From Maratus speciosus (taxonomy: Eukaryota > Arthropoda > Arachnida > Araneae > Salticidae), in contig OZ010786.1 in assembly GCA_963932465.1 (NCBI GenBank), positions 275,250,411-275,314,410 on the forward strand: a stretch of DNA of 64,000 nt. The letters run 5' to 3'. Shown here piece after piece: positions 47,253 through 58,714 of the stretch. Both the position numbers and the translations under genes were made by a program. The first letter of the stretch is position 1. Each line of letters begins with the position of its first letter. The notes beneath the pieces were generated by a model, which worked only from the letters and a program-made list of their open reading frames with translations, searched no databases and was not told the DNA's origin.

Positions 47253-47436
47253 TTAAACAATACAATGATGAGGTGTAACAGTTAACAGAGACTATGGAAT
47301 GAAAACAACACAAAATGTGACAGTGTTTTGATATGTCTTTTGTGATGGGAGGTGCTTAATCCCAACATTTGTCCCCCTAACAACCCTGATTGCAATCATA
47401 TGAATTATTTATATATGTGGCGTGATTGAGCAATTA

Positions 47437-48263
47437 CTGTAAAAGCACTTATTTTTGCGAGGCTTTAATTTTCGCGAGCCCGTCGTAATCGCGAAAATTT
47501 AAGCCTCGCGAAATATTTTTTTTTTCGCCTCAAATAATAATAAAAAATCAGAAATTTTTCACTTAGCTGAAATTTAATGATTACAGTTACTTAAATAAGA
47601 AATAAGTACAAAAATTTCTTGAATAAAAACAATAATACAACTAATGCAGCTCATTTACTTACAATATTTAGACCAGCTTCTTTGAAGTCATTCAAAATTA
47701 TCTCATGTTTGACTTCAACACCGTTAAATGTGCGCACAAGCCAAGAATCGTGAATTGGTTTTAGTCGTGATATTCGCAGGTCCACAGATTCTTTTTCCTT
47801 TAGAAATATAAGCTCATTAGAATACCACTCAGTAAACTCATTTTTGAGCAAACGCTTAAACTCGCCATTTACAATTAAGTCCAAAGGCTGGAGCCCTCGT
47901 GCAGGAAGCGGGTACAAAAATTGGAATAATCTTCTCTAGTTCAGCCAGAAAAAGAGGATCTTGGTGTGCCTTAAAAACTTCGAACAATACTACAGCAGGT
48001 TGTTCTGGAACTAGCCCGAGAAGCTCTCTCTGCTTGTCGTATAATAAGGCACAAGAATATTCTCGATGAATCGAATGATTGTGTCAGGACCAAAGGAAGT
48101 TTCTTAAAATGCCTTATGCAAAAGGGATTCTATTTAGGTAGTTTCAGGATTTTTCAACTTTCTGTTCTGTTCATATAAAACTCGCGAAATTTTCAACTCG
48201 CAAAATCACCGATATCTTCATTTTTGCGAAAATTACGGCTCGCAAAAATAAGTGCTTTTATAG
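47437..48263 (-). mobile_element. 827-bp pogo-type transposon with DDE transposase fragment
   Basis: TIRs CTGTAAAAGCACTTATTTTTG and CTATAAAAGCACTTATTTTTG with TA at 47435-47436 and 48264-48265. The paralogous site in unit 1 has one TA at 46561-46562. On minus the C-terminal half of a DDE_1 (pogo/jerky-type) transposase is readable: VLFEVFKAHQDPLFLAEL, IIPIFVPAS, then after one frameshift near 47905 GLQPLDLIVNGEFKRLL and FTEWY to IILNDFKEAG and a stop at about 47651. The first two catalytic acidic residues and the DNA-binding domain are missing. Confidence 0.85.
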
Positions 48264-48529
48264 TAACCAAGTGCACTGCAAATATCACAAGACCAAACAA
48301 CACTTAAGACAGTTTTTGCCAGATCCCGGAGCCACATTGAGACTATTACAGCTTTGATGATGGCTTCTTTGATCAAGCTCTCTTTGCACAGTTATAATCT
48401 TTATGTTACATATCCATTTTTCCATAAAAATTTCTTTTTGACTTAGATATATCATGTTTTCACCTTTCATCAGAAACTGTCAAATTTGGATAGAACACCC
48501 AAACCTACTAATTTTGTTTTAAGTGCACA

Positions 48530-48886
48530 TTGTATAAATATATGCAATACCATATATGCTGGGTGGATCTTAGAGGAGAAATATGTAGACGACGACGAAT
48601 CCCATTGTTCTTTCCGCAGAAACTTGAATCAAACATGTTTTCCATTTCTTTGCCAAAAGGTTGTCATTTTTTGGCGGTGATCTCCTTGTTGGCAACTTAC
48701 TGTTTCTGCTGTAAGCTCCGGATTCACGCAGACGACACACCAGTCTCGGTGGGAGCGGCAATTCCAATGACAATTTTTGAAGGGAAAAACTGGTTTGGCG
48801 CGCTATCCTCCCACCATCACGTGATGGGGGGGAAGCCTGATCTTGGCATCAAGAAAAAGTTACCAATTCTTAGTCCAATTATATGA
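48530..48886 (+). other. 118-codon open frame of higher G+C, unidentified
   Basis: Open on plus with a hydrophobic CHFLAVISLLATYCFCCKL segment, and open on minus for 67 codons. Base composition is above that of the surroundings (for example GGCGGTGATCTCC, CGCAGACGACACACC). No family was recognised and no splice sites are convincing. It may be a fragment of a mobile element abutting the duplication. Confidence 0.25.
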
Positions 48887-49170
48887 AGTGTATGGGGTGG
48901 ATACACATGTACACCTCTGAAAAAAGTTGAAGAGCAAAGGGTAGCAATGTTTGTTTACAAATATACAAAGAATGGAACAATACTCTATATTTTTCAGTAC
49001 AAGTGTTTTCACTATCTTAATTGCAGCAGGTATCATAAGAAAATCGGTACAGATACATTTATTTATTATTATTACAATTATTTTATTCATATTTTGTCTA
49101 TGACTTTTAAATAGACTTTAAATTACATTTCTTAATTTTTATAGATAAGTGGGAAATGAGCATTTACATG

Positions 49171-49730
49171 TGGTGTGATTGAAAAGTTTGGGGAATGCAT
49201 TTATTTGAAATATACATTCAAAAGAAAAAATTGAAACCAGATCCTTCATAATCTTTTCTACGTTGATACACTAATTCTAGCAAGACTTTGAAAATTCAAA
49301 ACACCCCTAGGAGTAATTTTTTATCAATGTGTTCAAGTTGTCAGTTGTTGCCTTTTTGGTCTCTCCTTCTGTGCCAAATTTCTATTTAGGTTGTTGCTGT
49401 TTAATTTCAAGGTATTACTCATAAATCAAGGATTCATTGCCTATTATGATGTTTGAAATTAAATTCAGATGAATTTGACAATGGGCTTTGAGTTCTGTGA
49501 ACTCTTCAAATTGATCTTTGGTTTGATCCAAGTGGTGACAACATGTTGACAGAACATGTCATAGAACACATTTTATGGAAAGTGACTTCTATAGGTGCTT
49601 TGAAGTGTTGAAATCTCACTTGGATTGGTGTATTATATCAATCAAGGATTAATTTGAAAGAGGTGGTGACAATATTTATCTTGTGCATATATGTTTAAAT
49701 AAATGCATCCCATGAACTTTTTCACAATGC
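49171..49730 (-). pseudogene. Mariner-like element relic
   Basis: Inverted ends of about 45 bp (GTGATTGAAAAGTTTGGGG and the inverse of GTGAAAAAGTTCATGGGATG, each followed by TGCATTTATTT). The minus strand retains IIIGNESLIYE, EIKQQQ and KKATTDNLNTL, the counterpart of the mariner motif GDESWVY/GDETWV and the following QS-x-QW and PKKA segments; the catalytic Asp is changed to Asn in this copy. Internally deleted and inactive. Confidence 0.7.
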
Positions 49731-50589
49731 TTATATATATATGAGGACATGAGTTTCAAAACTTGCGTTATCCAAAATTTTAAAAAAATCGAGTTTTCTC
49801 TATCAATCTATTGGTGAACCTGCACCAAAAAAGCACTAATCTGAAAAAAACAGTTTTACCATGCATTTCTGGCATTGTAAAATCTTGGATTACACTGAAA
49901 ACTAATGGATGCAGTCAGAGGTTTTTCGTAATTTCCCAAAATGTGATTTTCGGGATAAGGCGACTTTTGAAACTCACATCTCCATATACATAAAAAAAAA
50001 AAAAAAACTACAAGACATAAAATATTTTATTAGTTCTCATATTTGAAAAATTTAATTGGAAACTTTCCTTGTAGATCATATATACTATAAAACGACAAAT
50101 AATTAATACATAAAATAACAGACTTGCATATCAAATAACAGCCATAAAAAGAATATATAGCTGAAAAAAATTATTCAAAGTTAACTAAGATACATAGATG
50201 GCTAATTTTTCTTAAATTTCTAAAATATCCTTCTATGTTAATCTAACTAATCAAGCAGGATGGTCGTTCTGCCAAGCCAAGCTATAAAAAAAAAAATGCT
50301 AACCCTGCCAAACAAACAAACGCCAAAAACCAAAAGCTAGAAATCACGTAACTGCTTGTTATATTGAAGAGAACTTCTCCATGTTAAATCGGCCAAACGT
50401 AGCACTTTAAAATTTCAGATATTTAAGAAAGCAAGCATCGCAGAAAAATAAAATGAAGACCAGAAGAATCTAATGAAGAAAAGCTTCAATTTGAAACCAT
50501 ACTCATCTTTATAAAATAATTATAAACAGAGATACAGGATTTTAAAAAAAAGTTACTGAAGAAAAGATGTTTATAGCAGTTACAATTTA
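49731..50589. other. Non-coding stretch, nothing recognised
   Basis: AT-rich; begins with a short (TA)n at the mariner edge. Confidence 0.5.
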
Positions 50590-51640
50590 TTTACAGGGAT
50601 AGACAAAAGAATTCCGTTACATTACGGCCAATGGGAAAAAATCGTTTCAAGTGCATTTCAATGATGTTACACACTTTCACATATAATGAAATGAATATAC
50701 ATTTATGAAGTGCACTAAAATAAGCATTCTATAGAATATGTGGTGCAAAGAATATTTATTATTTATTTACAGAACTACATACAGATAATACCTGTAAAAG
50801 AATTCCGTTAAATAATGGTATAGGTCGAAAAATTGTTCCTGGCGTATTTTAATTATGTTAAACTATTTCATACATAGTAAAATTGAAATACATTGCTGAG
50901 GTTTACTACAACTTACTTCCTGTATAATATGAAATGCATATCATTCACAGGGACATACAAAAGATTTCGGATACTATATTGTAGCCGAAGTAATGTATAT
51001 TGCTGGATGAGCATTTTTAGTTATGATAGGCTTTTTTAACTTTAATTAAATTTTTGCATACTTTGTGATGTTTATAAATGCTACAGATCATATACAGGGC
51101 TACAAAAAAAGAATTCGTAAGTGCTACTGATTATTAGCATAGATTGCTTAAAGTTTTTTTTTAAAATGAGTTATGTATTTTTATGCTGAATTAAATTTTG
51201 CATACTAAAAGATGTTTGCAGAATACAGATAAAATGATTTACAGGGCCAGGCAAGGAATTAGATATATGGTCGTCAATGGATGACAATTTCTGAAAGTGT
51301 GATTTCACTAGTTTTAAGAGTATATTTTAGTCCAAATTAAACTTTAGCTAAATAGTGGTGTGCATGTAAAGGTAGCAGGTAAAATACAGGGATGTACAAA
51401 AGTATTCAAGTAAGTTTCTGTCTATTGGTATAAATTGCTGAAAGTGAAATTTCAAATTATTATTCGTTTGCTTGCTATACTAAATTTTCGCATTATATAG
51501 TATATATATCAACTTAAAGATCAAATACAGAACTGTATAAAAGAATCGGATTATATGTTTGCTATGGGTGGCAACTGCTAAAATCAGTTTTAAAGGTCTT
51601 ACGCATTTTCTAAAATGTTTACTTAAGAATCTTATTTACC
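50590..51640. repeat. Degenerate tandem repeat of about 150 bp
   Basis: The phrase TACAGGGNTRTACAAAAGAATTC (variants) recurs at about 50594, 50770, 50950, 51096, 51240, 51387 and 51526. Each is followed by a TATGG-like word and TTGCTGAAAGTG. Continues after the insertion at 53184-53460. Confidence 0.65.
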
Positions 51641-53523
51641 TTATTTCCCTAAACAATGAAGGTTTGTTAAAGTATTATGGAAGTGTTGGAAAGTGTTTAA
51701 TAGTCTATACATAATGCTTGATTTTTCTTTCATAAATAACAAAAAGTCTGAAAATATGCGTAAGCTAAAATTTGGTAAAAAACTAAAAGACCACACGCAA
51801 AATCCTATTTTGCACAAAACAGGCAAAAAACACAAATTTTGTCAAAGGGCTCGAAAATAATGTGGATTTCGTCAAAGGTCGCTGGAAAAACGTGAATTCC
51901 GTCAAAAGATCGCGGAAAAAACGCGAATTTTGGCAAAAGATCGCGGAAAAAACGCGAATTCCGCCAAAAAGATCGCTGAAAAAAGCAAATTTTGTCAAAG
52001 GATTGCGGAAAAAACGCGAATTTCGTCAAAAGATCGTGGAAAAAGAGCGAATTTCGCCAAAAAGATCGCGGAAAAAACGCGAATTTCGCCAAAAAGATTG
52101 CGGAAAAAAGCGAATTTTGTCAAAGGATTGCGGAAAAAACGCGAATTTCGTCAAAAGATCGTGGAAAAAACGCGCATTTCGCCAAAAAGATTGCGGAAAA
52201 AACGCGAAATTCGCCAAAAGATCGCAGAAAAAAACGCGAAATTCGCCAAAAGATCACGGAAAAAAGCAAATTTTGTCAAAGGATTGCGGAAAAAACGCGA
52301 ATTTCGTCAAAAGATCGTGGAAAAAGAGCGAATTTCGCCAAAAGGATCGCGGAAAAAACGCGAATTTCGCCAAAAAGATTGCGGAAAAAAGCGAATTTTG
52401 TCAAAGGATTGCGGAAAAAACGTGAATTTCGTCAAAAGATCGTGGAAAAAACGCGCATTTCGCCAAAAAGATTGCGAAAAAAACGCGAAATTCGCCAAAA
52501 GATCGCAGAAAAAACGCGAAATTCGCCAAAAGATCACGGAAAAAACGCGAAATTCATCAAAAGATCGTGAAGAAAAAAACGAATTTAGGCAAAAGATCGC
52601 GGAAGAACGCAAATTTCGTGAAAGGGACGCTGAAAAAACACGAATTTAGTTTAAAGGATAGCGGAAAAAAAGTGAATCGTCAAAAGGCTGCAAAAAAAGC
52701 GAATTTCGTCAAAAGATCGCGAAAGAAAACGCGAATTTCGTCAAAGGATCGCGAAAAAAACACGAATTTCGTCAAAGGATCGCGGAAAAAAACGCGAATT
52801 TCGTCAAAAGATCGAGGAAAATACGTGAATTCTGTCATCGCGAAAAAAACACGAATTTTCGAAAAAGAAATCCGCGAAAGAATCGTGGAGAAAGTGCGAT
52901 GCAATTCTGGTGCGATATGTCACGTTTGGTGCATATTTTCGCTGCAGAAAGAAAAAAACGGCAATTTTTTTTCCAGATAAAAATCAAAAATTTTCTCAAA
53001 AATTTACGAAAAGTCGGAAATTCCGATAAAACTCTGAAGAATCTCATCCCTGGATATATGGTCGTCAACGGATGATAATTTCTGGAAGTGTGATCTCACT
53101 AGTTTTAAGAGTATATTTTAGTCCAAATTAAATTAAACTTTAGCTAAATAGTGGTGTGCATGTAAAGGTAGCAGGTAAAATACAGGGCTGTACAAAAGTA
53201 TTCACGTAAGTTTCTGTCTATTGGTATAAATTGCTGAAAGGGAAATTTCAAATTATTTTTCGTTTGCTTGCTATACTAAATTTTCGCATTATATAGTATA
53301 TATATCAACTTAAAGATCAAATACAGAACTGTACAAAAGAATCGGATTATATATTTGGCTATGGGTGGCAACTGCTAAAATCAGTTTTAAAGGTTTTATG
53401 CATTTTCTAAAATGTTTACTTAAGAATCTTATTTACCTTATTTCCCTAAACAACGAAGGTTTGTTAAAGTATTATGGAAGTGTTGGAAAGTGTTTAATAG
53501 TCTATGCTTAATGCATGATTTTT
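51262..53523. repeat. 470-bp direct repeats flanking an array-containing insert
   Basis: 51262-51738 and 53053-53523 are nearly identical (GATATATGGTCGTCAAYGG through TTAATGCWTGATTTTTCTTTC). The right copy starts immediately after a CATCCCTG end at 53052 (inverse of CAGGGATGAGATTC, hAT-like). The intervening 51739-53052 holds array A7. Confidence 0.75.
51835..52890 (-). repeat. 31-bp minisatellite array A7
   Basis: About 33 units, A-rich on plus (AAAACGCGAATTTCGTCAAA, AGATCGCGG), with the highest unit similarity of all arrays. A block of about 315 bp is repeated (51980-52240 region against 52290-52540 region). Lysine-rich ORFs up to 239 codons in overlapping frames are read-through. Confidence 0.85.
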
Positions 53524-53639
53524 CTTTCTTGTTTTTTTTTTTAGAGAGTAATTGCCAGAACTACCGAACCAATTTGAAAAGTAAAGGTAGTAAATGGATT
53601 CTGACCAACTCTGTTACAACACAGGCTATATTTTATGAG

Positions 53640-54230
53640 GGTACCATTACCTTGGAACGTCTGTATGAGCAAAAGATGTTCTAAAATTGCAACAACTTTC
53701 AACAAAGAAACCTGAAATTTGGCATATTTATTAGTTTTCAGATGTAAAAGTTCGCTATGTACTGTTTCTAAAAAACTCGAAATTTAAAAGAGGGAAACGA
53801 TCGAAAAACGTTCCAAAAACTTTCTAAGTAACAGTTTATTTGGAAGTATTAAGACTAAGATGTTGAAATTTGACAAGGTTGGGATTTTTAAGACATAAAT
53901 GTCGGCACAGAAGAGTGTAAAAGAAAAAAATCTAAATTTACTAAATGGCATCAGGAGTAAAAAATGTTCTAAAACTGCGATTATTTTGATACGGTTGGAG
54001 ATAAAAACCTGAAATGTGGTATGACGGCTACTTTTAACATGTAAATGCAACCTAGGAATCATTTTTAAAAAATTGAAATTTCAAAATGTGAAACGAGCAG
54101 AGAACTTTCTAAAAACGTTCTAAATAACAATTTGAATGGAGTCATTAGACCATGAATGTGAAATTTGACATGATTGTTACTTTTAATACCTAAATACTGT
54201 CAGTGAACATGTAGAGAGAAAAGCAGAAGT
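53640..54230. repeat. Degenerate tandem repeat, half-unit about 150 bp (block 1)
   Basis: The phrase CTGAAATTTGGCAT..TTTAAGATGTAAATG, followed by TTTCTAAAAAATTGAAATTT and AACGTTCTAAA, recurs about four times, alternating two variants (unit pair about 300 bp). Confidence 0.65.
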
Positions 54231-55467
54231 CATGTGACTGTCATAAACAATTATGGCTGACCGCTTCGTTTTTCATATGGCAGCCATTTTTACTAAAAAA
54301 ATTTTTTTGAATAAAATTCCATGAAAGTTGAAAGCAGACAGAAAAATAATATGCCAATAAAATTTTAGTATATTTGTGTTAGGTGTAGAGTGATATGACC
54401 AAGGAGGAACATTTTTTCATAGCTCCATGGATATAACTCAACATCCTTCACAATTTTTAACACTTTTATTAGCAGGTCGCAAATTTCGAGAATAGCATTT
54501 TTTTTTTACCTGCAAACAGAAATTGTTATTTTTTGCGTGTGTAAGTTAGAAACAATCCTTGGATACTGAAACATTTTTGTTTAAGATAATATTATTTATT
54601 TACTTATTTTGTGTTTTTAATGAAGTAAATGAAATGGATGTATTTTAAATGTCTATAATATATGTTTTTAAACTGAATGTAGTATTTGAAATGAAAGTTG
54701 TGTATTTTAAATGAAATGAATGCAATACAAATGATGTCAATGGGAACAATATTAAGCGACATATCACTTCTCCTGGCTAAGATAAAATTATACGATCTTT
54801 TCTTTACGCTTAAAAGTAAATAAATCCTACCCATGTAAAAATATTTAATTAATCAAATTTTAAAATGAACCATCAGTCAGTTTGGTTGTGCCGGGAAGAT
54901 TGATCACCGAAAACTATTGTTGATCATAATCATACCCTCCATTCTCAATGGCCATTGGCGTTCAAAACAATAATTTGATATGCTTTTATTACGTGCATAA
55001 CATCAGATTGACGAACTTTAGCTAAGATATTAGATTTTCTAATCTTCCTTAGTCGAGTCTATTGTCAAGGTTCGGGCGAAAAAAAAATTATATTTCAACC
55101 ATATAAATGAATGTAACTGTGAATATCATTAAAGGCTTTTATAGAAACATTCCATTGTACCAAATTGCATTAGCTAAATAGGCCTATTGGCTGTGGACGT
55201 AAATACGGAAGATTATTAATTAGGTTTAAAAAATCTACGTATTATCGCACCTATTTCAACAGATAAGCAAACGGAGCAAAAAATGTCTCAGATGCATCGG
55301 GGTATCCTTTTAGTGCCAAAATGGCAATTTTATTCCATAGCAAGCCAGAAATTTTGACGATATTATCCTTCATATGACAATCCAGTAGAAAAGATTGCGT
55401 GTGCTTTACATTAGATTAAACTTTGTGCATTTTATAATAAAATAGTTTGAGTATGTTTCTAATAAAA
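54231..55467. other. Non-coding stretch between repeat blocks
   Basis: No gene or element ends recognised. Confidence 0.4.
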
Positions 55468-55687
55468 GTTTTGGCACAGATATCATATATGCCTCATATA
55501 GGCGCAATCTTTTTCTGATGCCAATGTCATGTACACAACGGGAACTCAATTGGTGCCAAGTGTCGTTATTTTGCTTGATATAGTAACCCGGATGTTGTTG
55601 TTTATGCTGTTGATGTTTTCGCCAAATTGGCATCGGAAAAAAATCGCGGCAATGTGAGGCGTATATGACATCTGTGCCAAAGTTTTG
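55468..55687. mobile_element. Foldback element, arms about 60 bp
   Basis: GTTTTGGCACAGATATCATA with GCCTCATATAGGCGCAATC and TGATGCCAAT is mirrored by ATTGGCATCGG, GCGGCAATGTGAGGC and TGACATCTGTGCCAAAG. Flanked on both sides by GCATTTTATAATAAAA-type sequence in direct orientation. Confidence 0.6.
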
Positions 55688-56455
55688 CGTATTTTATAAT
55701 AAAATTGTGTTTTTATACCAAATAAACAGTTTCATAATAAATAAAACTAACATGCTATTTTCGCCAGCTAGGTCTAACAGGTACCCGGAAACAAAGTTTT
55801 CTCGCCAAACTGGCTCAAAAATAAACAAACAAAAAAAAAAGTATTGCGCCAACCACGCACGTGTGCGTTTGAGACAGCTGTGCTCAAACGAACATGAAGC
55901 ATAAATGCCTAAGTGAGTTAAGCGGTTTTCTCAAGAAAGATGAAATACATAACAACAAAAAAGCTACACAATGCTGGCATGATCGGAAGAAGTTCTTGGT
56001 ATTTTTATGTTAGCCAGGCTCAAGACTCGCCAATGGTATTTTTTACCTCGCCAGTAGCAGTTTTTATTTTTTGCTTGGTAAATTAAAAGCAATGCTTTAA
56101 TAATGAAATTGACCTTTTTTTTTATTATTTTTTTCTTTTCTTTTTTTAAAAATTAAATAAGTGAAAGGCATGTATCTTAAACGTTTGTATTAAAGTTATG
56201 CATTTTATATAAAATAAGTGAAAGGATTATAGTTTAAGTAAAATTAAGGCAATACGAATAAATGAGAAGGGAACAATAATTGACGATTTATCACCTGCGC
56301 CCCGCTAACATAAAAGTAACGAGTTCATGATTTCTCTATCAGAATGTTCATACTTGACAAAGGATTGAGGTAGTTAATTAAATTATGAATAAACGTAACA
56401 TGATGCAATGCTTAGCATACATTTAACAGGGATCAAACTGCTAGCCAGAGGGGAA
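55688..56455. other. Non-coding stretch
   Basis: Nothing recognised apart from GCCAG/CGCCA-rich words near 55780-56050. Confidence 0.4.
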
Positions 56456-57560
56456 AATAATCTAATAAATTCAAAATTGAAAAGAGTACAAAAGAAAAGA
56501 ATTTTCTAAAATTCAAATTTCTGTGATACCGTTGGAAATAGAAACTGACAATTTGGCACATGGTAGTTATTTTTAAATACTCGATAAGGATGATTTCTAA
56601 AAAAGTAGAAATTAAAAGTTCGAAACGACAGAAAAACGCTCTATGAACGTTCTAAATTATGATTTATTTGCAATTGTTAACACTAGAAACATGAAATTTG
56701 ACGTGCTTTTTACTTATAAGGCGTAAATGATCTCACAGAAAAGTTCCTAAAAAATTTGAAAGGAAGCAGGTGTAAAAAATGTTCTAAAATTGCAATCTCT
56801 GTAATACCGTTTGGGATAGAGGTCTGAATTTCGGCATGCTGGTTTGTTTAAAGATGCAAATGCACGCTAAGAACTGTTAGTAAAAAATTGAAATGTTAAG
56901 AGGTGAACCGAGCGGAAAACGTTTTAAGAACGGTTTGCATTATGATTTTAATGAGATTGTTTGGGCTAGGAACATGAAATTTGACACGGATGTTATTTTC
57001 TAAGGTGTAAATGCTTTGTGTTTTCTAATGAATTAGAAATTTATAAGTGTACAAGAGCAAAAAAACTCTTGTATTTTCAAATCTGTGATACTGTTCGGGA
57101 TAGAATCCTTAAATCTGGCATGGTGGTCACTTATAAGATGTAAATGCTCATTAAAAACTGTTTCTAAATAAATCGAATTTTAAAGGGTTGAAATGAGTGG
57201 AAATCTTTTTTAAAATGTTCTAAATTCCGTTTTGAATGGAATTGCTAGAGCATGAACTTGAAATTTAACATGATTAATGCTTTTAAAACAAAATGCTCGT
57301 CCTGAGCAATTTCTAAAAATTCCAAATTTAAAAGGATGCAAGAGCAACAGTCATTCATAAATTAATAATTTCTGTGAAACTGTTAAGGGGAGAAACTTAA
57401 AATTTGATATGGTGGTTACTTTTAAGATGTAAGTGCTCGCTAAAACCTATTTTAAAAAAAAAATCCAAATTTAAAAGGGTAAAACGAGTAAAAAAGCTTT
57501 CTAAAAATGTTCTAAATTATGACATTTATATAGATTTTTATTGACTTTAAATGATTAATT
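56456..57560. repeat. Degenerate tandem repeat, half-unit about 150 bp (block 2)
   Basis: About seven further half-units of the same family as 53640-54230 (GAAATTTGACATG.TT, GTAAATGCTC, AAAACGTTCTAAATT). Confidence 0.65.
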
Positions 57561-58091
57561 ACTTTATGAAATAAATCACAAGATGAATCCTTTAGATAAG
57601 TCACTATTATTTTAAGACACAAAGTTCTCCGAATACAAGTCCGTAATGAAAAAGCTTAAAATGTCTGCTTAAGTAACAATTTTGAATATTGGATTTTAAC
57701 TATGGATTAGGGTACATAGAAATTTGTGTAAAATATGGAAAGATGGCTGCCAAGCCTATCATGCATAATTTTAAAACATCTGAATTTTCAGAAACACGTT
57801 ATGATATATTTAGTACAGGAGAAAAGAATTTCTATCAACATATACGAAGTCAGTCAACTACTTACAAATGGTAAATTTTTTAATGGAAAATGTTAAAAAA
57901 GTACCATAATATAAGCTTGGAAATTTGATATCACACCATTTTTTAGCCACAACTTTCATCTTTTTTTTTTTTTTTTTTTACTTTTGAAAAGTTGGTTTTT
58001 AGTAGATATAGATAACTAAAATTAATTCTGTTGTTCTAAAAACATACATTAGTACTTTAACAAACAAATAAGAAGTAAAACATCAACTTAC
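57561..58091. other. Intron sequence adjoining exon a
   Basis: AT-rich, with a poly-T run at about 57962. No coding similarity. Confidence 0.5.
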
Positions 58092-58257
58092 AACAGGTGG
58101 TAAATCAGAATTAATCATAGTAAATCTTGTCCAATTCACATTTCTTACAAGTTTTGAATAATGTTCTCCAATCCCATAAACATATGGAGATGGAAGGCTG
58201 GAAGTTAGCTGCAGAAATTGATCAGAGAAGACCAATAGAGACAAATTAGTGCTGAAT
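58092..58257 (-). CDS. GAA: GH31 alpha-glucosidase exon a (N-terminal beta-sandwich domain)
   Basis: First visible coding exon. It begins with one base completing a split codon, directly after an acceptor with a T-rich tract (TTTATATTTAG), and ends in phase 0 at GTT before the donor GTAAGT. The translation has FSTN, then VFSDQFLQL, SSLPSPYVYGIGEH and NWTRFTM. Human GAA has a closely matching block (FFADQFLQL, SLPSQYITGLAEH, SWTRIT), which fixes both family and frame. The segment belongs to the N-terminal beta-sandwich that packs against the catalytic barrel and helps shape the substrate site. N-x-S/T sequons (NLS, NWT) are present, fitting a secreted or lysosomal protein. The upstream intron carries array-bearing hAT elements, and no earlier exon was recognised up to 64000. 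Confidence 0.9.
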
Positions 58258-58714
58258 CTAAATATAAAAAAAAACATCATAAAGGCTGATTTATTATACA
58301 GAGTACATACACAAAATTTTTCAGCTATTTCAAAATCTGTAATATTTGCAACGAAATAAATTTGACAATAAATAAATAAATTTAACAACACTAAATATTC
58401 ATAAACTCAGTTTTTACTATAAACCACTAACATGTCCACTATCAACATCAAGCTCTGGCAAATAGTTTTCCGAGATCATTAGGTGTATAGGTCAAAATTA
58501 ACATTTTTACCCACTGGCCACTGGCCAGTACACTGATTTTTTTCACTGGCCAGTTTTTTTTAACCACTGGCCAGTAACAAAGTTATGTATGCTCCATACA
58601 AAATTGTGTTTTTTCAAACTATCAGCATTGTAATTTACTAATATATATTACTTACCATTCGATATGATTACACTCAACTGAAAAATTTTATTTTTACTAT
58701 TAATTGCAATGAAA

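Larger units (their letters stand above)
46069..48430. repeat. Tandem duplication, 652-bp unit; second unit carries two transposons
   Basis: Unit 1 (46069-46720) and unit 2 (46721-48430) share GTCATCAACCCTT, CATTTTCCTGAGAGCACTT, ATACACACATAACTTCAAA, ACCAGTAACACAAT, TGTGATTGAGCAATTA and the end TATCCATTTTTTCATAAAAA. Unit 2 is longer only because of the insertions at 47032-47252 and 47437-48263. Confidence 0.85.
4902..58257 (-). other. GAA: Partial lysosomal alpha-glucosidase-like gene (GH31), seven internal exons
   Basis: Gene-level entry for the seven minus-strand coding exons listed separately. Exons are 58092-58257, 38731-38827, 28788-29026, 13375-13506, 10758-10865, 9905-10021 and 4902-5098. 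Their lengths (166, 97, 239, 132, 108, 117, 197) and phases join into one open frame of 352 codons. Introns are about 19.3, 9.7, 15.3, 2.5, 0.7 and 4.8 kb. Family members hydrolyse terminal alpha-1,4-glucosidic bonds with a retaining mechanism; the lysosomal enzyme degrades glycogen. The motifs [28 protein letters not shown] and WIDMNEPSNF, with DGCP...YVPG after the nucleophile, resemble GAA more than maltase-glucoamylase. The first exons (signal peptide, trefoil domain) and the last ones (acid/base aspartate, C-terminal domains) are not seen here. Lysosomal location is inferred from family similarity only. Confidence 0.9.

Noticed and set aside
51862..52980. Long lysine/arginine-rich ORFs (up to 239 codons)
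   Set aside because: They follow the 31-bp repeat in every frame and on both strands, with no unique domain; they are not genes.
51262..53523. LTR retrotransposon with 470-bp LTRs
   Set aside because: The repeats belong to an older 150-bp tandem family extending outside them. No TG...CA ends, primer-binding site or pol coding seen.
58437..58470. Possible extra glucosidase exon (minus strand reads YLPELDVDSGHV)
   Set aside because: No match to the expected GH31 residues preceding exon a and no convincing splice sites.
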